A stretch of DNA of 64,000 nt from Acephala macrosclerotiorum (Eukaryota; Ascomycota; Leotiomycetes; Helotiales; Mollisiaceae): contig MU119383.1 in assembly GCA_014904845.1 (NCBI GenBank), positions 1-64,000 on the forward strand, in the 5' to 3' direction. The translations under genes and the position numbers were made by a program. The notes beneath the pieces are model-generated. The model saw only the letters and a list, made by a program, of their open reading frames with translations, made no database searches and was not told the DNA's origin. Positions 1-11,821 of the stretch are shown in pieces (position 1 is the first letter of the stretch; each line of letters begins with the position of its first letter).

Positions 1-93
<93 letters not shown>
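1..93. repeat. 93-base T homopolymer at window start
   Basis: The first 93 bases are all T, followed directly by AT-rich DNA. A tract this long at the very edge may be a true poly(T), such as a retroelement tail read on the opposite strand, or an assembly or contig-end artefact. Nothing in the sequence decides between them. Confidence 0.9.
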
Positions 94-94
<1 letters not shown>

Positions 95-1225
95 AGTATT
101 AATTTTTTTATTATATTAATATATTAATATTATTTGAATTTTCGATTTTAATTACTATTATATATTATTATTCGATATTTTTTCAAATAAATTAAATTTA
201 TTATTTTATTTTTTAATTTTTTTTTTAATATTTAAAGTTTTTTTTAAATTTATTATTTTAAAATTAATAATTTCACGTTTTATAATTAATTATTCGATTG
301 ATTTAAACAATTTTTTAATTATCAATTTAAAAAAAATTCTATAAAATTTTTATTTAAAATAACAAAGAAATTTAATCGTTTGAAATATTTTTACAATTTT
401 AAAAATAGTAATTTTATTCTTTGATTTTAATAAAATCAAAAAACGAATTTTTAATATATTTAATATTATAAAAAAATCGAAAAAAGTAATATTAATTTTA
501 ATTTACGTAAATAAAATATTTTATTTAATCAAAATTAAATTTCAAATTTCTTTAAACAAATCGTAAAATAATCTTTTAAATATACTATAAATTTTATTAT
601 TTTTGTATAAAAAAATATTAATAAATTTAAAATATTAAATAAAAAAAAATATATATATTTATATTATAAAATTAAAATTTATAAATACTATAAAATAATA
701 AAATTAAAATACAAATTCTAAGTTTATTATATACTTTTAAAAATACTATATTTATTTACAATTAGAAATTTTTTATTTTTTTCAATTTTAACGCGAATAT
801 ATAAATTAAATATTTAAATCAAATAAATTAAATCGAACGTATTACTAAATTATTTATTAATAAAAATTGTAAAATAAATCTATTTTTTTTTAATATTTTA
901 ATATTATATATTTTATAAAATATTGATTTTTTCTTAGTAAATCAACGTAACAAAAAAACAAATACTATTTGCGCAAATAATAATTAGTAAATTAATAAAC
1001 TTTTAAAAATTATTTTATTTAATAAATTTTATTTTTTTATTTTTATATATTTTTTTAATTATAATACGTTTAATCGTTTAACAAAAACCAATTAAAAACT
1101 TTTTCTTATTCTAATTATATGTATTCTTCGACAAAATATTATGTTTTTCTACGGTATTTTTATACTAAATAAAAAAAAAAAACAATTAGTTCATAGTTCT
1201 TAAAAAATTATATCTCCACTAAATA
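94..1225. other. AT-rich, probably RIP-mutated block (left)
   Basis: The stretch is almost pure A and T with no open frame of note. Remaining C residues often sit in CpG. It merges at about 1.2 kb into the C-terminal side of a transposase remnant, so it is most simply read as transposon DNA mutated by RIP-like C-to-T change. No gene is visible. Confidence 0.75.
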
Positions 1226-1669
1226 TTAATGAAAAAAGTCGCTCACTAGCTTAAAAAACTCAGCGATCATTGGTCCATATTCTGCTTTAACTCGTGTATT
1301 ATCAATATTTCGTAGATACTTGGACTTAAATCGATTTTTGTGTCGTGCGACAAATCGAGCCGTTCAATTCTTATGAACCTCCCTTCCAATGATCTCTTTT
1401 GCTAGATTTGTAACTATTTGAGTCGTCGAAAGCAAGCCACGGACCGTAAGTTTGTTTATCTGCTTAATTAAAGCCTCTTCTTGAGCCCTTGAAAACAGAG
1501 AGTAATAAAAGTAGATCGCTTCTCTCCTCGAGACAATTTTGCCTAAATGGCGGCGCATAAGAGTAGTACGCTCCAAACTATGCTTTTTAGCTATTACAAA
1601 GTAATTAGAAGCCAATTCTACATCACATTCCGCAAGAGCGGCTTCCATTGCAGCGTCGTCGACAGCCAT
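1226..1669 (-). pseudogene. pogo/Fot1-like DDE transposase, N-terminal remnant
   Basis: From the ATG at 1669 an open frame of 101 residues reads into TGA at 1364-1366. The same frame then continues with sensible protein (ARFVARHKNRFKSKYLRNID, then KAEYGPMIAEFFKLV) to TAA at 1226-1228. The order of helices, a second helix-turn-helix with REVHKN before the stop and WxxRFxxRH-like residues after it, matches the CENP-B/psq-type DNA-binding region of fungal pogo/Fot1 transposases; the stop falls where these proteins usually have tryptophan. The catalytic DDE part would lie in the AT block and is not recognisable. The element is dead: an internal stop and no catalytic domain. Confidence 0.7.
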
Positions 1670-2920
1670 TTTAATTTTTTAAAGAGTGAAAATTGATAAT
1701 TTTTACGAAATTTTTTGTGCGTGCATTGAGTGGGTCTGTGCACTGACAGTGGAAATCGGTTATCCGACCCAGTACACGTGACCCTCGGCGTTTTGCACTG
1801 GCAAAGTAGAGACGTCGGCGTTGAAATCATCGGAATAGCATGCGTCAATAACGACCATGCAGGCGGGTATTGTATCCATGAAAGTGTGAGAAGCTGTAGA
1901 GATCGACATAATCAAATTTCCTTTTTTTTCAACAGCAATGCTGTGTGTGAAGGTCCAGCTAATCCAGTTGACCCGAAGTGGATACGTTCCAGTCTTTTCC
2001 TAACGGTACTGACTCCGACAGAAAACACAACCATTATTTTCCTTTCCACCAACGACGTAGAACACTCGCGGTGAAGAGACATCTTTCCCGCTGGCATCGA
2101 TACTCGGCCCTTATCGACTTTTCCAGCTCTCCAGAGAGAATGTAGCGCCTGCCAATTCACATCAGAACCATCTCTCTCCACTTCAGCTAGGACAGAAGCA
2201 AACCAACCCCTCTGCTAACAGGTATTTCATACAATCACATAGTCCCGAAGAATGCAATGAGAGTCAGGATTGGTCGTATAGAGCCATGCATCAGTTCTCA
2301 AGGCCGGGACTTCTTGGTGCTGCGACGCATTGGTAACGGAATAAGTTTCGTTGCGTTCGAGGTCAGGATCCAACGAAGGATCCCATATCTTCTAAAAAGG
2401 CCCTTCGGGTTATAAATGAACCGTCCTTTCGATCGATGCAATATACGACTCGAACGTGGATGCCCTCGCCCCAAATGTGCTTCCCTTCCCCAAACCAAGA
2501 GAACGCAATAAAAAAGGAGACAAGCCATCAGAACGGACAAAGGAGAATTACAAGCCAACTTGAGAGGAAGGGCACTCCCCACAACACGTCTCAACTTTCT
2601 CGAATATTCACCTTATCAAGAAAAGAAAGCGACTCATACAAAACGACTTAGAAATGCAAATCTTGCAAATTGCATTACCTGCTCCCGAATTTTCGGTTCG
2701 GTGTATCAGATCCCCATATTTTCCGATCTGATCTATCCCCATTTTATGTCGCCCAAAACTCCTTCGACCAAAAACTAATATGTGTATCTATACAGTACAT
2801 AACAGCCACCAAATATACAAGGTATCCGCCTACCAGACCATCTAAGATAACACCATGCTCGCTGTACAAATACTTACAAGGCAACATCCCTCGTATCACA
2901 CAGCAGACATCAATCATTAC
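1670..2920. other. intergenic, no gene seen
   Basis: Several short frames lie here on both strands, but none has a recognisable motif or splice structure. The part next to the transposase remnant, about 1,725-1,800, has a GC-rich stretch with GGGTC/GACCC motifs that could be the outer end of the element. Its partner end would be in the mutated block, so this cannot be confirmed. Confidence 0.5.
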
Positions 2921-5900
2921 TCATTCCAAAATCTCCCCCATAGGCCCAACACCCTGCCTCGACGTAACGGTGTCGGTTCTCGACCTCAAGGTCTCTCGGG
3001 GTGGCGAATTAACACCATCCTGATAAAAATATCTCCTCCCCTCCGTTCTTCGCTGCTGAACCCCATCACTCGCCTCATCACCGTCCCTATCAAACAACCC
3101 TCCACCATTCCTCCCAACCCTATTCCCCATCGTAATACTCGTCCCATATGCCCTGGGACTCAGACTCCTGAATCCCGCCCCATCAGCACTATCCCCCGTG
3201 ACCGCAATACTATGCCTCCTACTCCTCTCATACCACGGATCACCTTGATGAATATTCCGATGACTATTCGGAATCATCGGCCCAGGATGCAATAAACTGC
3301 TCAAGAAATTCTGCGTACGTTCCGGACTACTACCTCGAGAACGACTTCTATCCGCCCTGCTAGTAGTCTTGGCTGTACTAGAACTGACTTGTGCAGCTGT
3401 AGCCATTGTCCCGATCGAGGAACGACGACGAGCTATGCGCGCGGCTTCTTCTGCTTCTTTCTTCTGGAGATGTTCGCTTGGAAGCAGGATAGCGCGATCG
3501 AGTTCGTAGGGAAGACCACGGTGACGACCACGGACTTGCATTGCGATTATAACGAGTTTGGCGATGACGCCGAATTCTGAGGAAAAAGAGGCGTTGATGT
3601 TCGTGTATCCGAGACTTAGACCGACGGTTCCGTAGGCGGATACGACTTCGAAGAGGACTGAGAAGAGAGTGAATGCTGGGTCGCCACTTTGTAATCTTGT
3701 TCCTTCGGAGATGGAAATGACAAAGACTCCTAGGAAAATATACCATAAATCGAAGGACAATTGACGGCGCAAATGGGCGCCGACGTAGGATGGTTCCCCT
3801 TCGTCCTCGTTTTCTTCCGATGGGGAGCCGTAGATTCCAAGGGATTTCTCTTCGTAGACGTTGGTTCGACGGACGGAAATGGCGATGGGGAGGACGGAGA
3901 TGTACATCATGACTAGGTAAGAGACTTGGATTGCGGGGTGGAGTTCTGCGAGATTAACAACGCCGAATCCAGCTGTTCGGGTGGACACGGCTTGGAACCA
4001 GCCGTCCAGGATTCTGATATTGACTGGGAGTTGGGTGACGACTGTATTTCCGAGCTAGCCGGAGTTAGAAAGTTCAAAAAGAATAGAATAGGGAGTCGTA
4101 CATCAAGAATGATAAAGAATACCAAGTCCAACCCGTTCAGTATCACCAGAATCCAGAATAGCCACCACGTAGCCTTCGCAGGGAATAACAACGTAAAACA
4201 TCGACGAGGATGGTCCAGCAGAAACTTCAACTCCTCCCAAATTCCGCTTGTCCTTGGCACATATTTCGAAGTGACCCAAATAATGATCCGAAGCATGATC
4301 GGAAAGCCAGTGTTGCCGATGATGATGAGGAAACTCATCAACAGCAGCGGCCAAATAGCTGTCTGAAACGAGATCATGCTGTCAGGCGTGAGAGTGTACC
4401 CCAAATCGGTAAAGGCTGAGTTCGCTGTGAAGATACCCCACCAAGGTCTCCCTTGACCATCCCCTGTGACGATGGCGCCAAAGGTAGCATTCGTGCAGAT
4501 CCAGGGAGTAAGACAGACGATCCCAAAGACTGAGAAGCCCCAGAAATAGCATGTCAGAATCAGAGCCAGAGATTTCAATGACCTGTACTCGATTCCTCCA
4601 AGCTCTTCTCTCTGCTCTTCTGTCAAGTCCACGAACATCGAGTTTCGGCCGACGGTGGCCTCCCAACTCAGATATGGCATCGTCTCGTCTTTATCTCGTG
4701 ATAGGGCGGATCTGATTGTCTGCAACGTGTTTGTCCTACGTTGCGAGGAGTTCTGATGGTCCTCATGCAGCTTCTTATTATTACCCTTGAAAAGCCTCGG
4801 AGTTCTGAGCCTTAATGTACTACTTAGAGTATGCTTTGCGGCCTCAGCATCATTGGCGACATGGTCTGGAATTGGTGACCAATGAGGTTCGGCAATCGTG
4901 ATGTTCCTTCTTGGACGGTCTGTATGATCATCCTGGTTCGGAGTGTGGCTGTCCTGGCTCTGTCTCGAATCGAATGTCGAAGCTCTCCTTGACAATGTTC
5001 GAGTGACCGGATCCGACTCATCCACGGCCTCAGGTGCGATACCCGCATCGGCGTCTCTTGGACCTGGAATCCTCAGCACAGCTCCATCATCTGCCTTCCG
5101 TTGTCTCTCCAAGATTGCAATGTGCTCCTCCGTCCGTCTCGGGGCAGGCAACCTATCATCTCCAGACAGCGCCCTCGCATGAGTCGGCTTAACCTGATCC
5201 GCAAACTTGATCTGCGGTCTCGGTCCCTCCTCTTTCTCTGCATCCACCCCAGCATTCGAGCCATCCCTCTTACTCGTTCCCTCACTCCCACTTTCGTTCG
5301 AACTCCTCACTCTCTCCTTTTCCCTCTCGACTTGCTCGTCAAGAGTCCCGGGCTGAGCACTCTCAGCCGTCATCCCATTGCCCCTCGTCGTATTATGCAT
5401 AACCACAATACTCCTCCCATCCACTCCCCTCTCTTCGCCATCCAAATCCCTCTCCCCCGTGTTCGACCTACTCAATGTCTTCGCGATACTCCGTCGATTC
5501 CTACTCGCTTCCCTTGCTATATGCTGGAACCTTTTCTCAAACCAATATAATCTAAGAAAAACCACGAATGAATTGATAGTGATCGGATTCGTGGTCATAG
5601 GAATGAGGAACAGAACAACTTGTTGCCATGTATGTAATTTATTGATATCGACAGTGTTCAATCCCGACTGTGTGGCCGCGCCACTGGCGAGGAAGAGGGC
5701 ATCGATGTATTTTACTCCGCCGCGGATGTAGAGACATATCGAACCGAAGAGCGCCATGCCTATGATCCAGAAATCTGCCAATGGGTCAGCTCTGCCACTC
5801 TATTTCAATTCCTCCTCTTGAACTTACAATGTACAGTAATGAAGTTGAAATGCGGAGTTTTGGAAATAAATGCAGGCTTGAGGGACTCGACATAATGCCA

Positions 5901-5924
5901 CACATCCAGCAGGATAGAATACAT
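2921..5924 (-). CDS. TRK1: Trk-type high-affinity potassium transporter
   Basis: Predicted plasma-membrane K+ uptake protein of 967 residues in three exons: 5924-5828, 5774-4102 and 4054-2921, with introns of 53 bp and 47 bp. The joins restore the family sequence HFNFITVHYFWIIGM and FIILDLGNTVVTQLP. All four pore-loop/helix repeats of the Trk/Ktr superfamily are visible: GAATQSGLNT near residue 65, FTDLGYTLTPDS, STRTAGFGVVNL and SAYGTVGLSLGYTN, each with its selectivity-filter glycine. Between repeats 1 and 2 lies the long hydrophilic cytoplasmic loop typical of fungal Trk1, rich in Ser, Arg and Glu. The C-terminal tail of about 190 residues is basic and low-complexity. The start is the ATG whose first exon matches the family N-terminus; no earlier in-frame ATG is needed. 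Confidence 0.93.
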
Positions 5925-7108
5925 TGTTACGGTTGGCAATTGGGTGTCCTATGTATAGAGACGAGCGGGGACGGTATGGATACTTGGAGTTCGAGTGTAG
6001 GTCTCTTCCGGCTGGTCTCGGGCGAAACGTCGCGAGTTCGTTATGAACTACTTTGCGAATTGGACGAGCCCGGTTCGAATGGATGCATCTTCGAGATGTC
6101 TGTGTAAGAGAGGACAATTGATCCGTCGAGGGTGAGTTTGAGGTCGGAGATGCGGGCGTTTTCGCAGAGAAGAGTTGAAAGGGCTGGAGAGGTTTGTGGT
6201 CTGCTTCGATGGGATGGCAAAGAATCTAGATTGTTAGTCTTGGCACCAAAACAGATAATCGTGGTGCTGATTGGCGTCGTTCGATAGCGTGGGTGGGTCG
6301 GGTATCGGGACCACGAGATCGAGACGAGATATCACCAGGACTTTCTCCTTCTGCTTTGCTTCTCGTCTTGAAGATATAAAGGACGAAATTAAAGAACACA
6401 GAAGAAAGTATAAAGTTGAGATGAGACCTCCTGTCTCAATTGTTTACATGCAATCCTTGGGCATTGCTCGGGACGATCAATCTCAGCTTTCCTCCGTGGC
6501 GATCAGCGTTGTCAAGTCCAGATGATCCTGGCACTATAGCGTCATCAGCGGCCGCATGCAGATGAGGTGACACCAAGGCGAGATGGGGAACATCTGCCGC
6601 GGTCCTGGTTTGCTTCCCCTTGTTTTTGATTACTTCCATTACTTCCTCAATGAATATGTTTGAGGATATAACTGCCTTCATCTTTGAATAAATCTGTTGT
6701 TTCCTCCCATAGTTGAGATGAGAAGGAATGACTCGCAGGTGTCAATGACGACGGGGCTTCCTTGTTTCTAATCTTGACAAGCGAGGTCAATTGGCTACCA
6801 GCACTCCGTAGCGAAATGTTTTCTTTATTCATCCTTCCGAGCGGATGCACTGCACGGCATTTACACGGCATTTGCATAGCCACTCGATGTCAAGAATCAT
6901 ATCTCGAGACAATCTGAGATGTCAGATTTCAATTGCGGCATTTTTGAACATGTACATCAAAAGGTCATCTCTCTATTCATTATGTTCATACGGTAACTAG
7001 ATATCCATACGGAAGAAAACACAACGCCAACGCATGCCCATTGCAAGCCTGCCAACCTGACCAGCCCCCCTATCATATACTCGTTACAAGCAGCGGTGAA
7101 GTTTAAGT
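5925..7108. other. intergenic between TRK1 5' end and condensin 3' end
   Basis: About 1.2 kb holding the TRK1 promoter and leader and the 3' region of the condensin gene. Short frames on both strands have no recognisable motif and no splice structure. I see no gene here. Confidence 0.5.
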
Positions 7109-10100
7109 TCACATGCCAGACATCTCCACATCGGCATCACTCAGCAATTCGGACATCAAGGAGTCTCGTCTCCCGATTATCGTGCCTTCGTCCTCCACTT
7201 CTTCGACCTTGATTAGTTCCGTCTTATCACCAACGTCGACTTCAGTTCCGTCGGCACTCAGCACAGTCTTTTCTTCCTCAACGACGCTTGGCGCTACGCT
7301 TTCTTTCCGGCTATTTACACTGCTTTTTAAGCTTACGGTGCCATCTGCGTCGTCTTTGAGGGAATTGGCGATCTTGCCAAGAGTCACGTGGATCTTGAAC
7401 AGGGCATTGCGGCCGGTTGCGTCGCTGATGAGCTTGTCGTCAATGGCGATCGAGACCTCGTTATAGACCTCCTTGAGCAGAGAGGGTGTTGAGGCTGGTG
7501 AGATGTGAAGCTTGGCAAGCATGGGTGCAAGAAGTTTCTTCTCTTCTCCTGGTGACTTGTTAGTATGTTGGTACAAAAGCGTGTCGCTCGAGCCACTTAC
7601 TACTGATACCAGAAGCGAGCTTCTCAAGAATATCACGAGCGAACTCGAGATGAACATCTCCATTAACAGCCTTCTTAGTGGCTGCTTCGTCTCCTCCCGA
7701 GCCGAGCTGAATTCCATTTCCATAGCATTTCCTTGGATCCGTCCAATCGATCAGATGGGCACCAATAGTCGTGATGCTCACCATCTCGATTTCTGCTTCT
7801 CCCTCATCGTCCATGGTCTCTTGAATCTCAAAGAGTTTATGTAAGGCATCACATGCTACTTTCCTCATTCTGTCTTGGTTCTCTTTTCTGCTGAAGCTGA
7901 ACACTGGTAAGAAGTAGCTTAGCGCCTGTCTTACACCTTGGTTGTGCGCAGAGCTCGGATCGAAGTAGAGCACCACCAGCGTCTTGAGCAAGTCATCGAT
8001 GGCGGTAGACGAGTCGGCGATGACACGGCCAAGCATAAGTTTGGCGATAGCGACGGTGGCCGCAGCTTGAACCTCAGGCGCTTTAGTCCCTGACTTGAGA
8101 GCCTTGAGGTACACTTTCAGGAGAGTTGGATTGGTGTCCAGTAGATGAGCTCCATGTGTGTTGAGGATATCGGTAAGAATCTGCAAAGCTGTGATCTGAA
8201 GTGCTGAATGGCCCTTGCTGAAGAAATGCATAAACAGAGTCAGGTTCTCTTCGGCCAAAGATTTATCGAGAAGAGAGCAAAGGCCAAGACACAACAGCCC
8301 ACGCTCTCGAACTGGTGCCTCGTGAGATCGAACTGCAGGCACAACCAAGTTGTTGAGCATAGCAACCAGGTCGACATTCTGCTGGAGATTGCCTTCCACA
8401 TTCTCCAGCATGCATTGCACGATATGGAGACATTTCATATTGACCATGATTTCTCGAATGGCCTTCTCTTGGTCTTCTTCCTCAGTGTGCTGCGAATCCT
8501 TACCTGACTTGGTTGGAGTGGTATCTCCACTGACCTCGGATCTCGCAGAATGGAAACTCTCATCTGCATCCTCGGATGCGGGCTCGTCCATGACGGTATC
8601 GTGGACATCAGCAACTGATTCGAGGACAACACTGCAGAATTCGCGCTCGCCAGCAGCATCGGGTGAGCAAATTCCACGAAGGACTTCGACAGTGAGCTTG
8701 GTGACTTCCTCTGGAAGATCAGGAACTGAAAGCGATTGTCGGAGGAGAGCGAACATCTTTCTTCGTCCAGCTTCATCCGAATAGTCGAGAGTTCGCGCGA
8801 TGTGTAGGAGTTGTTCGACGATAAATTCCTGCTCAACGGTATCCTCTTCCTCCTCGTCCTCGCCGACTTCTTGCTGAGCAACGCGCTTCAGAGCCTCAAC
8901 CAAAACAGTGATATATCGTTGAAGGTAGAAAGCTACTTTAGTAACCTCGGGCAGCTTTTCTTCAATCAATGCTTCGAATTTGCCGTTACCTTCATTCCTA
9001 CAGAAGTCGTTGAAACTTCTTGCCATGAAAACTGCTTCAGCAGTCAAAGTATCCCAGAAATTTTCGTCAAAAGTGACTGCATCTCTGTAGTCTGGACGTC
9101 CTTCCCAGAAACCCTTCATCGCTTCAAGTGCAACTCCATTCTCAACGCCAGAGTTGACGACATCGATACGTTCGAGAAGTTCGAGTAGACCATCGAAACT
9201 GGGTGGCTTGACTTCTCCGGCTACTGCTTCGGCTGGTTCGCCTTCCTCGGTCTCAGCACTGCCAGCACAGTCCTCAATCCAGCGTTCACGGAACAGCTTT
9301 CCAGCAGCCTTTCGGACATTCTCATCTCTGTCTCTAAGACCCCATCGTAAAAGCTTCTCACGCATGGACAACGACAAATGTCGGAAATCTCCCAGCGCAG
9401 GCAGGAGACGAGAATAAAGTGCTCGTCGAGTAGCCGGATCCTGATCTCTGGCTCGTTCTAAGAGGAAAGGAAGTGTATTTGGCAGAATAGGGAGGTTGAC
9501 TAGCAACGACCTTCGGACATCGGCACTAGGATCATTCTGGAGAACGTCGAGCAATCGTTGAAGCAAGCCAGCTCCAGCATCATCGTCGTCGCTGTCTTCG
9601 GCCTCGCCATCTGCTTCATTGCCAGCAAGCCGTCCGAGTCCCAAGACGGCCTGTACGCGGACCATCGCCTCCTTGTCGTGGATTCTCTTGAGCAGCCCAT
9701 GTCGAAGGAGCTGGAATAAATCATCGTCGATGGCTTCCAGCGAGTTGATAACATGCGAGATCAGCTGTGTTGATCTATACCGTACGAACTTCTCCTTAGA
9801 CGTAAGAAGAGGAAGAACCGTATTCATGACATGCGTCGTCAGCCTCGTACTTGGTGTCTCCATCATCACGCCAGCATCCTGCTCATCCTCCGGAAGCAGC
9901 TCATTATCCTTCTCATTCGCATGTCGTAAAAACAACCCAACGAACCTGATCGATCTCTCTCCCACACTTTCACTTTTTTTCACTGGCATAACTCGTAGCA
10001 CACATCTCGTAAACTCGTACGTGAATTGTTCCTCGTCGAAATCCTCCGCTCCAGTCTTGCTCTTCTTCTTGCTTGTAGGTTCATAACAACATGCTTCCTG

Positions 10101-10340
10101 AATCTTGCGTAGATTGATGACTAGCTTTCGATGTCCGGCCGTGGTTCGTTGCGCATCGCGGAAAATGGAGGAGACTTGCGTTCGAAGCTCGTTTTCGGGT
10201 GTCTCTTCAGGGATCTCGACGTAGGGTGCGGAGATTCTGGACGCTGTTGACGCGCGGGAGTTCAATGTTTGGGTGAATGCTTTGTGCGATACAGCAGCTG
10301 AAGTCCTCGAGGACCGAGTTGTTGATACACGTCCTGGCAT
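7109..10340 (-). CDS. YCG1: condensin complex HEAT-repeat subunit (Cnd3/Ycg1/CAP-G)
   Basis: Condensin non-SMC subunit, 1,059 residues, which with the Brn1/Barren kleisin compacts mitotic chromosomes in the nucleus. Two exons, 10340-7601 and 7548-7109. The 52 bp intron (GTAAGT..CACCAG) joins LEKLASGIS to REEKKLLAPMLAKLHI. Downstream of a Ser/Thr/Arg-rich N-terminus are HEAT repeats, clear around residues 150-330 (MVRVQAVLGLGRLAG, RDQDPATRRALYSRLLPALG, DRDENVRKAAGKLF). The C-terminal Cnd3 domain covers roughly residues 600-920 and includes RGLLCLGLCSLLDKSLAEEN. An acidic tail ends the protein. Length is usual for the family. It shares a 243 bp divergent promoter with the cysteine synthase gene. 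Confidence 0.93.
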
Positions 10341-10583
10341 CTCGAAGGGTCGTGTATTCTTTTCGTCTCGTCTGTTCCTCTTTCACTCTTGGTGTTCGTG
10401 CTTGTTTTCGTCGTGGCTCGTAAATTCGTGATGCCAAATATCGAGAGTTCGGCAACGCGTCAACAAAGCTCCCCTGTTGACCCGCCAACACAATGTCCGA
10501 TTAGATAAGAATCAATTGCGACATCGCGAAACAAAAATCGGCAGTTCGAAGATGGACATCATTAAGCTTCAATTGCAGACACC
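10341..10583. promoter_or_regulatory. divergent promoter, condensin / cysteine synthase
   Basis: 243 bp separate the two start codons, which face away from each other, so both core promoters must lie here or overlap. I recognise no specific operator. Confidence 0.6.
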
Positions 10584-11766
10584 ATGTTCCGATTTGGGGT
10601 TCGCACGTTTGCGACAACAATGCGAAGAGCCGCAGAGACTGTTGCGCAAATGGAAGCTCCAAATCAGTATGGAATCGCGGTCTCGAAAGCTCAGGGTATT
10701 GTCAAGGGTCTGACGGGAGGTATGCTACCCCTCTCTTGACCTTTTCAGCTGATGTTGATAGAATGTAGCAATTGGGAATACGCCGTTGATTCGTCTGAAT
10801 CATATTTCGGATGCAACTGGATGTGAGGTGCTAGGAAAGGCAGAGTTCATGAATCCAGGAGGATCGATTAAGGACCGAGCTGCACTCTATGTGGTCAAGG
10901 ATGCCGAGGAGAAAGGTCTGTTGAAGCCAGGAGGAACTGTGGTTGAAGGCACAGCTGGAAATACTGGAATTGGACTCGCACACGTTTGCAGATCGAAGGG
11001 TTACAAGCTGGTCATTTATATGCCGAACACACAATCCCAAGGAAAAATTGATCTTCTAAGACTACTTGGTGCAGAAGTCTACCCAGTACCAGCAGTGGCG
11101 TTCGATAACCCAGAGAACTACAACCATCAAGCAAAACGACATGCGGATAGATTAGACAATGCAGTATGGACGAACCAATTCGACAACATTGCGAATAGAA
11201 GAGCCCATATTGAGACGACTGGACCAGAGATTTGGGCTCAGACGAAAGGAAACGTTGATGCTTTCACTTGTGCTACGGGTACAGGCGGGACTCTTGCTGG
11301 GACGACGAGGTATTTGAAGACGGTTTCGGATGGAAAGGTGAAGTGCTTCTTGGCGGATCCACCAGGAAGCGTGCTTCACTCCTATATCCAGTCAGGAGGA
11401 AAGCTTATTGAGCGAGCTGGATCAAGTATCACGGAAGGTATTGGTCAAGGTCGAGTCACGGACAACTTACAGCCGGATATCGACTTGCTGGATGGATCAA
11501 TGAACATTAGTGATGAGAAGAGTATTGAGATGGTCTATCGCTGTCTTGACGAGGAGGGATTGTACCTTGGAGCTAGCTCTTGCTTGAATGTCGCAGCAGC
11601 AAAGGAGGTTGCTGAGAAACTAGGAAAAGGCCATACAGTAGTCACCGTGCTGTGTGATGGAGCGTACAGATACGCAGACAGGTTATTCTCAAGGAAATGG
11701 TTGACAGAGAAGAGTTTGATCGGCGCAATACCGAAGCATCTAGAAAAGTACATTGTACTTCCTTGA
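10584..11766 (+). CDS. mitochondrial cysteine synthase (O-acetylserine sulfhydrylase family)
   Basis: PLP-dependent enzyme making cysteine from O-acetylserine and sulfide, 377 residues. Exons 10584-10719 and 10769-11766; the 49 bp intron joins KGLTG to [21 protein letters not shown] motif (here [10 protein letters not shown]) carries the Schiff-base lysine; [11 protein letters not shown] is the substrate loop and GTGGTLAGT the phosphate-binding loop of PLP. The first about 30 residues ([20 protein letters not shown]) are basic, Ser/Thr-bearing and free of acidic residues until E18, as in a mitochondrial presequence. There is no regulatory CBS domain, which argues against cystathionine beta-synthase. 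The first exon is short and easily missed. Confidence 0.92.
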
Positions 11767-11821
11767 TATTTTACATGTTAAATGCTGTACAAAATAAATT
11801 TACAATCTTCTCGCCATCTGA

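Noticed and set aside
1730..2074. 114-codon plus-strand frame next to the transposase remnant
   Set aside because: No motif, and it covers the likely terminal region of the element.
6050..6090. GGTTCGAAT string resembling a tRNA B box
   Set aside because: No matching A box, acceptor stem or cloverleaf around it.
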